Assembly: GCF_000815105.2 (NCBI RefSeq) | Contig: NZ_CP010310.2 | Coordinates: 5,270,001-5,334,000 of the forward strand | Direction: 5' to 3' | Source of the DNA: Pandoraea pulmonicola | GTDB taxonomy: Bacteria > Pseudomonadota > Gammaproteobacteria > Burkholderiales > Burkholderiaceae | DNA length: 64,000 bases | In this document: positions 1 through 8,257 of the stretch, in pieces | Layout: the number at the start of each line of letters is the position of its first letter | How positions within the stretch are numbered: the first letter of the stretch is position 1 | Notes under the pieces: generated by a model | What the model was told of the DNA's origin: nothing | The model's input: only the letters and a program-made list of their open reading frames with translations | Databases searched by the model: none | Program-made: the position numbers and the translations under genes

Positions 1-536
1 GTGCTGCGCACCCACGAGTGCGCGCCGTCGGCGCCGACCACGAGCGAGGCGCGCAGCGTCTTGCCGTCCGACAGACGCACCGAGGCGGCCGCGGCATCGA
101 CTTCGAGCGCTTCGGCGCGCGCGTCGATCCATTGCACCTGCGGCGAGAAGCGCAGCGCGGCATCGAGCGCGCGTTCGAGGTTGGACGATTCCGCGATCCA
201 GGCCAGTTGAGGCACGGCGGCCTGGTAGGCGGAGAAGTGCAGGCTGCCGCGCTCGTCGCCGAACACTTCCATGTCGTAGACGGGGCACACGCGCGCCGGA
301 TCGACGGCCTGCCACACGCGCATGCGCTCGAACAGCGCCTGCGAGCTGGCCGAGAGCGAGTAGATGCGGGCGTCCCACTTGTCGGCGCCCGCGCCCGGGG
401 CGGCGGCGGCCGGCTGGGCGAGCAATGCGACGGACAGGCGGGCCTGCGAGAGCAGGAGGGCGGCGGCCTTGCCGACCAGGCCGCCACCGACCACGATGAC
501 GTCGTGCGTTTGGCTGGGGGGTTGCGTGAATGACAT
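1..536 (-). CDS. UbiH/UbiF-family FAD-dependent hydroxylase, N-terminal part (runs off window)
   Basis: The gene starts inside the window and leaves it at the left edge, so only about 178 N-terminal residues are visible. GGGLVG at residues 17-22 is the Rossmann motif for the ADP part of FAD. GADGAHSWVR close to the visible end is the DG motif of the p-hydroxybenzoate hydroxylase fold. Both match class A flavin monooxygenases of the UbiH/UbiF/Coq6 group, which hydroxylate the ubiquinone ring at the membrane. The substrate position cannot be read from this fragment. It is divergent from the YpfJ-like gene. Confidence 0.85.
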   Translation of the reverse strand, partial: MSFTQPPSQTHDVIVVGGGLVGKAAALLLSQARLSVALLAQPAAAAPGAGADKWDARIYSLSASSQALFERMRVWQAVDPARVCPVYDMEVFGDERGSLHFSAYQAAVPQLAWIAESSNLERALDAALRFSPQVQWIDARAEALEVDAAAASVRLSDGKTLRASLVVGADGAHSWVRS

Positions 537-726
537 GCGGCGAATGCAGCGCCAGCGCCGGAATCGCGCGAGGCCGCTGGTTCAGGAAACGAGATGGCGT
601 ATTGTCGCACGCCTGTCGTGCCTACGACGCCTTCCCGCCCGGCGCGCTGCTGCGACGCAGCGTCGCGTGTCACGGCCCGGCGCTATACTTCCGCGCAGAG
701 TGAAATCAGATACAGGGAGCCGTCCA

Positions 727-1590
727 ATGCGCCTCGATAACGAGTCCGAAAGCCAGAACGTCGAAGATCGCCGGGGCGGCGGTTTCGGCGGCCGCACCAC
801 CATCGGCATCGGCACGATCGTGGTGGCGCTCGCCGCCTCCTACTTCTTCGGCATCGATCCGCGCGTGATCATCCAGGGCTCGCAGATGATGCAGGGGCAG
901 ACGCCCTCGCAACCCGCCCCGAACGCGGCGCCGGCCAACGATCCCAAGACCGTCTTCACCCGCAAGGTGCTCGGCAACATCGAGCGCACCTGGACGACGG
1001 TGTTCCCGCAGCAGCTCAACCGCCAGTATGTGGCGCCGAAGCTCGTGCTCTTCACGGGTGCGACGCCCACGGCCTGCGGCACGGGCCAGACGGCGATGGG
1101 GCCGTTCTACTGCCCGGGCGACAGCAAGGTGTACATCGACCTGGCGTTTTACGACGAATTGCGGCAGCGCTTCGGGGCGGGCGGCGACTTCGCCCAGGCC
1201 TACGTCATCGCCCACGAGGTGGGCCATCACGTCCAGAATCTGCTGGGCATTTCGGAGAAATTCGACGAATTGCGGCGCCGCATGAGCGAGACGCAGGCCA
1301 ATGCGATGTCGGTGCGGCTGGAGTTGCAGGCGGACTGTTTCGCGGGGGTTTGGGCGAACAATGCGGCGAAGGCGAACGATCAGTTGCTGGAGCCGGGCGA
1401 CATCGAGCAGGGTCTGAAGACGGCCGCGGCCATTGGCGACGATCGTTTGCAGCAACAGGCGCAGGGCCGGGTCGTGCCGGAGTCGTTCACGCACGGCACG
1501 AGTGCGCAACGCGTCTACTGGCTGCGCCAGGGCCTGCAACATGGCGATGTGCGCAAGTGCGACACGTTTTCGGCCAAGCAGTTGAGCTGA
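727..1590 (+). CDS. YpfJ-type neutral zinc metallopeptidase, membrane anchored
   Basis: A 287-residue protein of the putative neutral zinc metallopeptidase family (YpfJ); E. coli YpfJ is about the same size. The first 20 residues are charged and Gly-rich, followed by one hydrophobic segment (about 25-43) that should anchor it in the inner membrane. The rest, probably periplasmic, carries HEVGH at 163-167, the zinc-binding HExxH motif, with ELQADCFAG further on as a probable third-ligand region. The ATG follows an AGGGAG ribosome site; in-frame upstream codons reach back into the divergent neighbour and were rejected. Substrates of this family are not established. Confidence 0.88.
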   Translation: MRLDNESESQNVEDRRGGGFGGRTTIGIGTIVVALAASYFFGIDPRVIIQGSQMMQGQTPSQPAPNAAPANDPKTVFTRKVLGNIERTWTTVFPQQLNRQYVAPKLVLFTGATPTACGTGQTAMGPFYCPGDSKVYIDLAFYDELRQRFGAGGDFAQAYVIAHEVGHHVQNLLGISEKFDELRRRMSETQANAMSVRLELQADCFAGVWANNAAKANDQLLEPGDIEQGLKTAAAIGDDRLQQQAQGRVVPESFTHGTSAQRVYWLRQGLQHGDVRKCDTFSAKQLS

Positions 1591-1751
1591 GTCAGGCTGG
1601 CGCTCGCCTGCGGGGCGCCCAAGGGTTCGGGGGACGGAACGGGTACAATAGCGGACTTTGCGCGACGCAGATCACCGGCGCGACGACCCGACGCCCGCCG
1701 CGGCATATACGGCGGTACGCGGTGCAATCATCGGATTAGACAGGATTTAGC

Positions 1752-2846
1752 ATGAGCCTCAAATGCGGCATCGTCGGTTTGCCCAACGTGGGTAAGTCGA
1801 CCCTTTTCAACGCACTGACCAAAGCGGGCATCGCCGCCGAGAACTACCCGTTCTGCACCATCGAGCCGAACGTGGGCGTGGTGGAAGTGCCGGATCCGCG
1901 TCTGGCCAAGCTCGCGGAGATCGTGAAGCCGGAGCGCATTCTGCCGGCGACGGTCGAATTCGTGGACATCGCCGGTCTGGTGGCGGGCGCCTCGAAGGGT
2001 GAAGGGCTGGGCAACCAGTTCCTCGCGAACATCCGCGAGACGGACGCCATCACGCACGTGGTGCGCTGCTTCGAGGATGAAAACGTCATCCACGTCGCGG
2101 GCAAGGTGAACCCGATCTCCGACATCGAGGTCATCAATACCGAACTCGCGCTGGCCGATCTGGGCACGGTCGAGAAGGCGTTGCAGCGTTACACGAAGGC
2201 GGCCAGGTCGGGCAATGACAAGGAAGCGGCGAAGCTCGTGGCCGTGCTCGAGAAAGTCGCGCCGGTGCTCAACGAGGCGCGTCCGGTGCGCTCGCTCAAG
2301 CTCTCGGACGACGAACTCGCGCTCATCAAGCCGTTCTGTCTGATCACGGCCAAGCCGACGATGTATGTGGCCAACGTGAAGGACGACGGCTTCGAGAACA
2401 ACCCGCATCTGGATGCGGTTCGCAAGTACGCGGAAGCGGAGAATGCGCCGGTGGTGGCCGTGTGCGCGGCGATCGAAGCGGAAATCGCTGACATGGACGA
2501 CGCTGACAAGGCGGAGTTCCTGGCGGACATGGGCATGGAAGAGCCGGGCCTGGATCGCGTGATTCGTGCGGGCTTCAAGCTGCTGGGTCTGCAGACGTAC
2601 TTCACGGCGGGCGTGAAGGAAGTGCGCGCGTGGACGATCCACGTGGGCGACACCGCCCCGCAGGCGGCGGGCGTGATCCACACCGATTTCGAACGCGGCT
2701 TCATCCGCGCGCAGACCATCGCGTTCGACGACTACATCCAGTACAAGGGTGAACAGGGCGCGAAGGAAGCCGGCAAGATGCGCGCCGAAGGCAAGGAATA
2801 CGTCGTGCACGATGGCGACGTGATGAACTTCCTGTTCAACGTCTGA
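1752..2846 (+). CDS. ychF: Redox-regulated ATPase YchF (OLA1/Obg family)
   Basis: A full-length (364 residues) Ych[10 protein letters not shown] at 9-17 is the P-loop, [18 protein letters not shown] is the G3/switch region, and NVKD occupies the G4 position, where this family departs from the NKxD of true GTPases, in line with its known preference for ATP. The C-terminal TGS domain ends in the conserved [15 protein letters not shown]. The family is cytosolic, binds ribosomes and is linked to the oxidative stress response. It is the last core gene before the accessory island. Confidence 0.97.
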   Translation: MSLKCGIVGLPNVGKSTLFNALTKAGIAAENYPFCTIEPNVGVVEVPDPRLAKLAEIVKPERILPATVEFVDIAGLVAGASKGEGLGNQFLANIRETDAITHVVRCFEDENVIHVAGKVNPISDIEVINTELALADLGTVEKALQRYTKAARSGNDKEAAKLVAVLEKVAPVLNEARPVRSLKLSDDELALIKPFCLITAKPTMYVANVKDDGFENNPHLDAVRKYAEAENAPVVAVCAAIEAEIADMDDADKAEFLADMGMEEPGLDRVIRAGFKLLGLQTYFTAGVKEVRAWTIHVGDTAPQAAGVIHTDFERGFIRAQTIAFDDYIQYKGEQGAKEAGKMRAEGKEYVVHDGDVMNFLFNV

Positions 2847-2974
2847 CGGATTTTTCGGAACTCAGGAGCGTTCGGTAGCGCTTGGTGGATTGAGCGAGTC
2901 TTTTAAAAACAAGGATTTGCGAAACAATACGGTCTGCTGAGCGTTCCTATTGTTCATCGAAGTCCAGAAAATTC

Positions 2975-3016
2975 GGGGGTAGCGTTGGGGGTACTCGTGT
3001 TCAACCGTGGGGGTAC
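2975..3016. repeat. Three direct GGGGGTA(C) repeats, probable integrase arm sites, left
   Basis: GGGGGTA occurs at 2975-2981, 2987-2993 and 3009-3015, the last followed by C, just upstream of the integrase gene. The same heptamer reappears as a cluster near 6118-6146. Spaced direct repeats beside a P4-type integrase fit arm-type binding sites of a tyrosine recombinase. I did not find a convincing core att duplication, and no tRNA gene is visible between ychF and this point. Confidence 0.5.
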
Positions 3017-3040
3017 ATCTCCCCGCAGTGGAGTCCAACG

Positions 3041-3673
3041 ATGCCCGAAAACCTACTCACCGACCTCAAGGTCAGGTCGGCCAAATCGACTGTTCGAGAT
3101 TGGAAACTTTCAGACGGCGGGGGCTTGTTCCTGCTGGTCAAGCCCGCCGGCGGCAAGCTCTGGCGGTGGAAGTACCGCCTGCAAGGCAAGGAGAACCTCT
3201 TTGCCATTGGCGGCTTTCCTCAAGTAAGCCTTGCGGAGGCGCGCGCGGTTCGAGAGAAAGCGCGTGCCTTGGTCAAGCAAGGCATCCATCCTGCCCATGA
3301 GCGGCAACAGGTCAAGCAGCGCCACCTGGAAGCACTGGAGGAACGCAAACGCGCTCGTGAAAGCTCGTTTGCCAAGGTGGCACAAGCGTACCTGGCCGAG
3401 ATCAAGCCAGTCTTTGCGCTCAGTTCCTACCGCACGAAAGAATCCCGCATCAGGAAGTACCTGTCGCCCAAGTTTGATGGGATGCCGATGAGCGACATCG
3501 GCGTGAAGCAGAGCGGATACCGGCCTGATGCAATTGAACGGCAGCTTGCCCACGTGGAAAGCAACAAGGTGCGGGCGACGTACAACAAGGCGCTGCTGTT
3601 GGATCAGAGAAGGACTCTGTTGCAGGACTGGGCGGACTATCTGAGTGCGGCGGAAGGCGGCGTCACGGCATAG
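3041..3673 (+). pseudogene. P4-type tyrosine integrase with internal in-frame deletion
   Basis: The N-terminal 80 residues are the arm-binding domain of P4-type integrases (LSDGGGLFLLVKPAGGKLWR), followed by the start of the core-binding domain. After MPMSDIGVK (about residue 152) the sequence jumps to GYRPDAIERQLAHVESNKVRATYNKA, which is normally the extreme C-terminus. The product is 210 residues, about half the usual 400. The first catalytic Arg and the HxxR motif are gone, while the terminal catalytic Tyr (in RATYNKA) remains. It may still bind arm sites but cannot recombine by the known mechanism. The frame is open, so the loss is a clean deletion near 3497-3515. Confidence 0.85.
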
Positions 3674-4015
3674 GGTCGATTTGGCTGGGTGTTGCGGAGC
3701 GAATCCACAGGGGCGGCCTTTCCTTTTCTGGATAGGCCTGTTGCCCTTGAGTGCCGTTCCCTTGCCATTTGCCTTGCCCTAGGTTGAACCTGGAAACGGG
3801 GTAAACAATAGAATAAATGGGGTAATTTATAATTTACTACCCCATTATAGTTCGTGTTGTCTATCTCCTTCCCGGTCAGCCATGCTGGCCCCTCACGACC
3901 GCTCTTGTGTTCGGGAAATGGGGTAGTCAAACACCGTTAATGAGGCATTCTTAGAGACAATACCCCATTTAATGGCTATGATTACCCCATTTAGATAGCC
4001 TAGGCTTACATTTCC
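3674..4015. promoter_or_regulatory. Fic upstream region with six copies of an AATGGGGTA-type motif
   Basis: This AT-rich, gene-free stretch carries AAATGGGGTAAT (3815-3826), AAATGGGGTAGT (3916-3927) and a weaker AAACGGGGTA (from 3794) on the plus strand. Their reverse complements lie at 3836-3846, 3959-3970 and 3981-3992. Neighbouring pairs form inverted repeats with 9-bp and about 31-bp spacers. The last copy ends 23 bp before the fic start codon, where an autoregulatory operator would lie. The base composition is clearly lower in GC than the flanking chromosome. Confidence 0.55.
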
Positions 4016-5098
4016 ATGCACTCGCTCACACCCGAGTACCTTGCCGCGCTTCGCTTCGATGGCACCCAGGCCGCCACGTTGCGCACACTTGGCGAGTACC
4101 AGGGTAAGCAGCAACTCTACGCTGCGCAGTCGCCCGAAGCCCTCAAGGGGCTACGCCAGATCGCGGTGGTGGAGTCCACCGAGTCATCCAACCGGCTGGA
4201 AGGTGTCGTCGTCGCACCCTCGCGGTTGAAGTCTCTGGTCATCCGCAACGCAACGCCAAAGAGCCGCTCCGAACAGGAGATCGCCGGCTACCGTGATGCT
4301 CTGGCACTGATCCACGAGTCTGCCGCGCACATGCTTTTCAGTGAAGGCGTAGTGCTGCAACTGCACACCCTGCTGTACCGCTACATGCCGCAGGCGGGCG
4401 GGCGCTGGAAAGCCACCAACAACGACATCATCGAGCGTCACCCAGACGGCACCTCACGTCTACGCTTCCAGCCGGTCGCTGCGCACCTGACGCCCATGGC
4501 TATGACCGACCTGACCGGGCGCTATGCCTCCGCGCTGGACCAGCACCTGGCGGACCCACTGGTCCTGGTGCCACTGGCGATGCTCGACTTCCTATGCATC
4601 CATCCTTTCCCGGACGGTAACGGCCGTATGTCACGCTTGTTGACCCTGCTGTTGCTCTATCACTTTGACTATGCCGTTGGCCGCTACATCAGCTTGGAAC
4701 GCATCTTCGAGGAAACCAAGGAAGGCTATTACGAGACGCTCGAAGCCAGCTCGCAGGGATGGCACCAGGGACAGCACGACGTTAAGCCCTGGCTCGACTA
4801 CTTCTGGGGTGCCTTGCTGCGGGCTTATCGTGAGTTCGAGGAGCGTGTCGGCACCATCGAGCGTGGCCGTGGCAGTAAAGGCGACCGGGTGCGGGCGGAA
4901 GTCCTGGGGCGCAGTCTGCCGTTCTCGATTTCCGAAATTGAAGAAGCTTGCCCAGGCGTGAGCCGGGACATGGTACGGCTGGTGCTGCGGGCGATGAAAT
5001 CGGAAGGGTTGATCGAATCAACGGGCAAGGGACGAGGGGCGAAATGGAAGCGCATTACGGCAGCCGGCCCTGATAGCACGATCAACGAAGATCAATAG
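4016..5098 (+). CDS. Fic-domain protein (AMPylase type) with N-terminal inhibitory helix
   Basis: A 360-residue Fic protein. HPFPDGNGRMSR starting at His196 is the complete Fic catalytic loop, with base His, Asp for Mg2+ and the anion hole. SNRLEG at 58-63 fits the (S/T)xxxE(G/N) inhibitory motif whose Glu blocks ATP binding, so this is an N-terminally autoinhibited (class II) Fic. Residues about 280-355 resemble a winged helix-turn-helix, common in this branch and consistent with binding the repeats upstream. Known relatives transfer AMP to protein targets. It appears intact and is followed after 11 bp by a broken helicase gene, suggesting a former operon in a defence-type locus. Confidence 0.9.
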   Translation: MHSLTPEYLAALRFDGTQAATLRTLGEYQGKQQLYAAQSPEALKGLRQIAVVESTESSNRLEGVVVAPSRLKSLVIRNATPKSRSEQEIAGYRDALALIHESAAHMLFSEGVVLQLHTLLYRYMPQAGGRWKATNNDIIERHPDGTSRLRFQPVAAHLTPMAMTDLTGRYASALDQHLADPLVLVPLAMLDFLCIHPFPDGNGRMSRLLTLLLLYHFDYAVGRYISLERIFEETKEGYYETLEASSQGWHQGQHDVKPWLDYFWGALLRAYREFEERVGTIERGRGSKGDRVRAEVLGRSLPFSISEIEEACPGVSRDMVRLVLRAMKSEGLIESTGKGRGAKWKRITAAGPDSTINEDQ

Positions 5099-5109
5099 AG
5101 GACGAGACG

Positions 5110-5530
5110 ATGGATGTTTTCTCACTCAGAAGCCAGTTGATCGAGGACTATAGCCAGTTCGCGAGTTCTTTCACTTCCATTCGGGCGGAAGATATCCGCT
5201 CGGGCGTTCATGCGGCCTATGACGGCGGTCGTTACTGGCCGGAGCCGCTGATACAGATCAATCCGCGCTATCGCCAGGGGCGTTCGACACAACAGCTTGC
5301 CGCCACGAACGAATTGTTGGCGGCAACGGCCGCCCTGTTTCCCATTGACCTCTACAGGCGATCGCGTTCTCCGCCCGAGGCGAGAGTTACGTAGTGACCA
5401 CAGGAACCGGCTCGGGCAAGTCGTTGTGCTTCTTCATCCCGATCGTAGATGCGGTGCTGCGCGCCAAGGCCCACGACAGCATGCCCAGAACGCGCGCTAT
5501 CGTGATCTACCCAATGAACGCTCTGGCCAC
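5110..5530 (+). pseudogene. 5' stump of a large DEAD/DEAH-box helicase, frameshifted and truncated
   Basis: The frame begins MDVFSLRSQLIEDY, resembling the N-terminus of very large DEAD/DEAH helicases often found in accessory and defence islands. At about 5355 the frame is lost within the LYRxQ motif. It resumes in another frame as QAIAFSARGESYVVTTGTGSGKS, containing Walker A, and RAIVIYPMNALA. Homology stops at about 5530, where an antisense ICE gene fragment begins. Only about 140 residues remain of a protein that usually exceeds 1000. No helicase activity can be expected. The family assignment below DEAD/DEAH level is from memory of the N-terminal pattern. Confidence 0.8.
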
Positions 5531-5962
5531 CCGATCCACCTGGTTGTTTTCGTGGCCGATAGACCCTTGCAGAAGCGCGGACAGACTGGCATCGAGTGCG
5601 CAGGCTTGTTGAAAGTCCAGGGCGCTTTCGTGAACCTGATACAGCTCGCTGAGCACATGACCGGTCAGAGGGTCGCGGTGCTGCCCCACCAGACTGATCC
5701 ACCCCGTCAGCCGAAGCACGACGAGGACACGCCGGGCCGTTTCGTACCCGGCTCGCTGCCCCAGCGGGGTAGAGGTGAGATAGCGGCGCAACTGCCCCAG
5801 ATTCGCCAGCGGGCTGATGCCCTCGGCAGAGCGCAGCATGCGCAGAACCTGCCAACCATTGCGCTCCAATGGCGTGAGGCGGGCATCGAGCATGAGCGAG
5901 GCCGGCGTAGTGAACAGGGCGTCTTGGCCCAGCGGGTTATGGCGGGTGTGATGGTCTGCCAT
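5507..5962 (-). pseudogene. Fragment of STY4528-type ICE/pathogenicity-island replication protein
   Basis: The translation starts MADHHTRHNPLGQDALF and continues through LTPLERNGWQVLRMLRSAEG, GQLRRYLTSTPLGQRAGYE and GHENNQVDRVA, which I recognise as the N-terminus of the STY4528-type protein encoded on ICEs of the clc/PAGI-2 kind. Homology ends at about 5531 against the helicase stump and the frame closes shortly after. The rest of the gene is missing. It is transcribed towards the integrase. Together with the integrase remnant it shows that a larger integrative conjugative element once occupied this site. Confidence 0.75.
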
Positions 5963-6117
5963 GAGCGTTCTCCAAGGTCTGGGCCACAGCGGCCCGTTCC
6001 CCTGCATCTCATCGCGTACCGTTCCATGCGTCAGCCAACAATGCGGTCTGCGCCACAACCGTTTTATCCGGCAGGCGCAGCGCTGGCACCGGCTTCCAGA
6101 CTGATCTATCATCCCGA

Positions 6118-6146
6118 TACCCCCTTGGGGGTACAACTGGGGGTAC
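6118..6146. repeat. GGGGGTAC repeat cluster, probable integrase arm sites, right
   Basis: TACCCCC (6118-6124) and GGGGGTAC (6127-6134) form an inverted pair with a 2-bp centre, and a second GGGGGTAC follows at 6139-6146. The motif equals the three repeats in front of the integrase remnant. The two clusters may mark the two ends of the collapsed element. Confidence 0.5.
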
Positions 6147-6409
6147 TTCCAGCGATTCCCGCAAAGGCCGTGGCGCGATTTCCCCGCGAAACCTAGCGTT
6201 CACGGACCTTTGCCAACCGATCAACGTTTAAACGTGTGATCAACGTCTGACTTTGGCGGTGAGGGCGCCGTCGGTCAACTCGTATCGGACAAAACAGGCG
6301 TTCATCCGAAAAGACAGTCTGCTGGGGTAAGGGCAGCACAAGTACTTTTTTGTTGGACACTGCCCCTCGGGTACGCCGGCCCAACGAGGCCTCGCGGACC
6401 GTCATACGT

Positions 6410-6531
6410 TTCGGGAATTAGGTAGTCAACCGATAACAGTGAGGTATTTTTGGGCTACCTGAAGATCGTTGGCTGAAAGCTCTTGGTTGGATGCGAGAGA
6501 ATGGTTTTGTGCCCAAAGGAGTGACATTGCC
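6410..6531. promoter_or_regulatory. Leader of the DUF1016 gene, related to the fic leader
   Basis: TTCGGGAA, then GGTAGTCAA, then GTGAGGTATT here parallels TTCGGGAA, GGGGTAGTCAA and ATGAGGCATT at 3911-3950 in front of fic. GGTAG (6421-6425) and CTACC (6455-6459) form an inverted repeat placed like the GGGGTAGT...TACCCC pair of the fic leader. A shared regulator for both genes is a reasonable inference. The DUF1016 start codon is preceded by AAAGGA. Confidence 0.45.
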
Positions 6532-7593
6532 ATGACTGACGAGCCAGCCTCCCTCTCTCCAGTTCCGCAAGGCTACGCCGACTGGCTGGCTGAACTGAAA
6601 GGCCGTATCCATACGGCGCAGCAGCGGGCCACGCTGGCGGTCAACCGTGAATTGGTGCTGCTTTACTGGCAGATCGGTCGAGACGTTCTCGCGCGGCAAG
6701 TCGAGCAGGGTTGGGGCGCCAAGGTGATCGACCGGCTGGCGCATGACCTGCGTACCACCTTCCCGGGAATGAAGGGCTTTTCGCCGCGCAACCTCAAATA
6801 TATGCGGGCGTTTGCCGAGGCCTGGCCAGACGAATCATTTGTGCAAGCGGTACTTGCACAATTGCCGTGGTACCACCATCTGGCACTCCTGGACAAACTG
6901 TCTGGCCCCGAAACCCGCAAGTGGTACATTGCCAAAGCCATCGAGCACAATTGGTCGCGCAATGTGCTGGTGATGCAGATCGAGTCCCGGCTACTGGAAC
7001 GAAGCGGCCATGCGGTCACCAACTTCCCGGCTACGCTGCCTGCGCCGCAATCCGACTTAGCGCGAGAGTCGATCAAAGATCCTTATCGTTTCGATTTCCT
7101 TGGCCTGACCGACGAGGCGCAGGAGAGGGAGATCGAGGGCGCGCTGGTCAGGCATGTCACCGAGTTCTTGCTGGAACTGGGCGCAGGTTTCGCCTTCGTG
7201 GGCCGTCAAGTGTTGCTGAACGTCGGTGGTGACGAGTTCTTCATCGACTTGCTGTTCTACCATCTCAAACTGCGCTGCTACGTGGTGATTGAACTCAAAG
7301 GCGGCAAGTTCAAGCCTGAGCACCTGGGGCAATTGGGCTTCTACTTGACGGCGGTCGACACACAGGTGAAGCATCTAGACGACGGCCCGACCATTGGTTT
7401 GCTGTTGTGCAAAGGCAAAAACAAAGTGGTGGCCGAGTACGCCTTGCGCAACAACGCCCAGCCACTGGGGGTGGCTGAGTACCAATTGGTCGAATCCCTG
7501 CCCGCCGAGTTGCAGACCAGCTTGCCCAGCATCGAACAGATCGAGCGGGAACTGGGCAACCCTACAGATGATGGCGTCGAGGAGTACAAGTAA
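6532..7593 (+). CDS. DUF1016 / YhcG-family PD-(D/E)XK nuclease
   Basis: A 353-residue protein with the two-part YhcG layout. The N-terminal half carries RELVLLYWQIGRDVL, GMKGFSPRNLKYMRAF and LPWYHHLALLDKL. The C-terminal half is a PD-(D/E)XK fold with Asp239 in FFIDLLFYH and Glu254-x-Lys256 in VVIELKGGKFKPEHLGQL. All three expected catalytic residues are present. Relatives are frequently found beside type I restriction and Fic genes in defence islands. The chosen ATG follows AAAGGA; 21 upstream in-frame codons lack family similarity. No restriction subunits remain in the window, so the enzyme is probably a survivor of a larger locus. Confidence 0.88.
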   Translation: MTDEPASLSPVPQGYADWLAELKGRIHTAQQRATLAVNRELVLLYWQIGRDVLARQVEQGWGAKVIDRLAHDLRTTFPGMKGFSPRNLKYMRAFAEAWPDESFVQAVLAQLPWYHHLALLDKLSGPETRKWYIAKAIEHNWSRNVLVMQIESRLLERSGHAVTNFPATLPAPQSDLARESIKDPYRFDFLGLTDEAQEREIEGALVRHVTEFLLELGAGFAFVGRQVLLNVGGDEFFIDLLFYHLKLRCYVVIELKGGKFKPEHLGQLGFYLTAVDTQVKHLDDGPTIGLLLCKGKNKVVAEYALRNNAQPLGVAEYQLVESLPAELQTSLPSIEQIERELGNPTDDGVEEYK

Positions 7594-7609
7594 TGCGATG
7601 CCCCCTCCT

Positions 7610-7852
7610 ATCCCCCACCTCTCACGAATGATCCGCGCGATCCGCTCCCCCGTCGCGCGATTGTGCGCCTGTACCAGCGCAACGGCGCCCGCGTCGTCGC
7701 CCTCGGCACACAAGCGCAGCAGTTCGCGGTGCTCTTCGTGCGAGCACTCGGCATTGCCGGCCGTCTGCCAGGAGAGAAACAGTACCGCCCGAGATTCAGG
7801 CGCGCCGTCGCCACCGCCCGCTGAAAGTACGGACGCTCCGCCTTCGCGTAGA
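7610..7852 (-). pseudogene. Partial duplicate of the neighbouring gntR gene (3' part)
   Basis: About 240 bp repeat 8828-9071, the C-terminal coding part of the GntR regulator, in the same orientation. I count only about eight differences, including a 1-bp loss in the AACAG(A)TACC stretch that shifts the frame. Similarity ends abruptly after CGCGTAGA. The fragment has no start or promoter and cannot make a regulator. With the intact gene it brackets the toxin-antitoxin pair as a direct repeat with an offset of 1218 bp. Confidence 0.9.
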
Positions 7853-7868
7853 CTCGCCCTCCACTACA

Positions 7869-7897
7869 AAACACCCCGGTCATATGCCGGGGTGTTT
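7869..7897 (-). terminator. Rho-independent terminator after the toxin-antitoxin operon
   Basis: AAACACCCCGG and CCGGGGTGTTT form an 11-bp perfect stem with a 7-base loop. The flanking A and T bases make it usable in both directions. It lies just past the toxin stop codon. Confidence 0.75.
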
Positions 7898-7915
7898 GCT
7901 TTGGAGGCTGGTGAG

Positions 7916-8257
7916 TCAGCGGCTCAGCAATCGGTTCTCTAGCAGCGTTTGCATGTCCCTTCGCCCGTCGGCGATCAGGAAAATGACAACTTGTTTGCTC
8001 AGAATGCGATATATGACCCGATAGGGTTTAAATGCAACTTGGCAGTATTCCTTGATCCCAAGGGATGACAGTTCTCTCGGATAGTTTCCACGCTCGGGCC
8101 ATTGCGACAGGCCAGACACGGCCTTCATCAGTTGAACCAGCACATGGTCCGCACTCTGCTCACAGTCGAATTCCGAGATGTAGTCGTAAATCGCTTCAAG
8201 GTCCCCCTGCGCACCGTCGGTCAGCATCACTTCGTACTTGACCACGATACCCGTCAC
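7916..8257 (-). CDS. RelE/ParE-family toxin of a type II toxin-antitoxin pair
   Basis: A 113-residue protein with the RelE/ParE layout: an N-terminal helix region (GAQGDLEAIYDYISEFD) followed by CQVAFKPYRVIYRILSKQVVIFLIADGRRD, the beta-sheet core ending in the conserved GRRD. Whether it is an mRNA interferase (RelE) or gyrase poison (ParE) cannot be decided by reading. Its ATG overlaps the antitoxin stop by four bases, the usual translational coupling. The MTGIV start is given; the downstream Val-Lys-Tyr could be the true N-terminus if another start is used. Confidence 0.85.
   Translation of the reverse strand: MTGIVVKYEVMLTDGAQGDLEAIYDYISEFDCEQSADHVLVQLMKAVSGLSQWPERGNYPRELSSLGIKEYCQVAFKPYRVIYRILSKQVVIFLIADGRRDMQTLLENRLLSR

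Noticed and set aside
706..1542. Long minus-strand frame opposite the YpfJ-like gene
   Set aside because: It is the GC-rich mirror of a clear zinc protease. Its composition is Arg/Leu/His-rich with no recognisable motif.
2847..2974. tRNA gene as integration target next to ychF
   Set aside because: P4-type integrases usually target tRNA 3' ends, but I could not fold a cloverleaf or find a T-loop (GTTCRANNC) with partner stems here.
5507..6136. Longer 209-codon start for the STY4528-type fragment
   Set aside because: The first 58 codons lack similarity to the family; the MADHHTRHN start fits the known N-terminus.
6193..6405. 70-codon minus-strand frame (MTVREASLGRRTRG...)
   Set aside because: It has some protein-like character and lies in the ICE remnant, but I cannot recognise it, and it has no clear ribosome site. 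It may be a fragment of an ICE gene.
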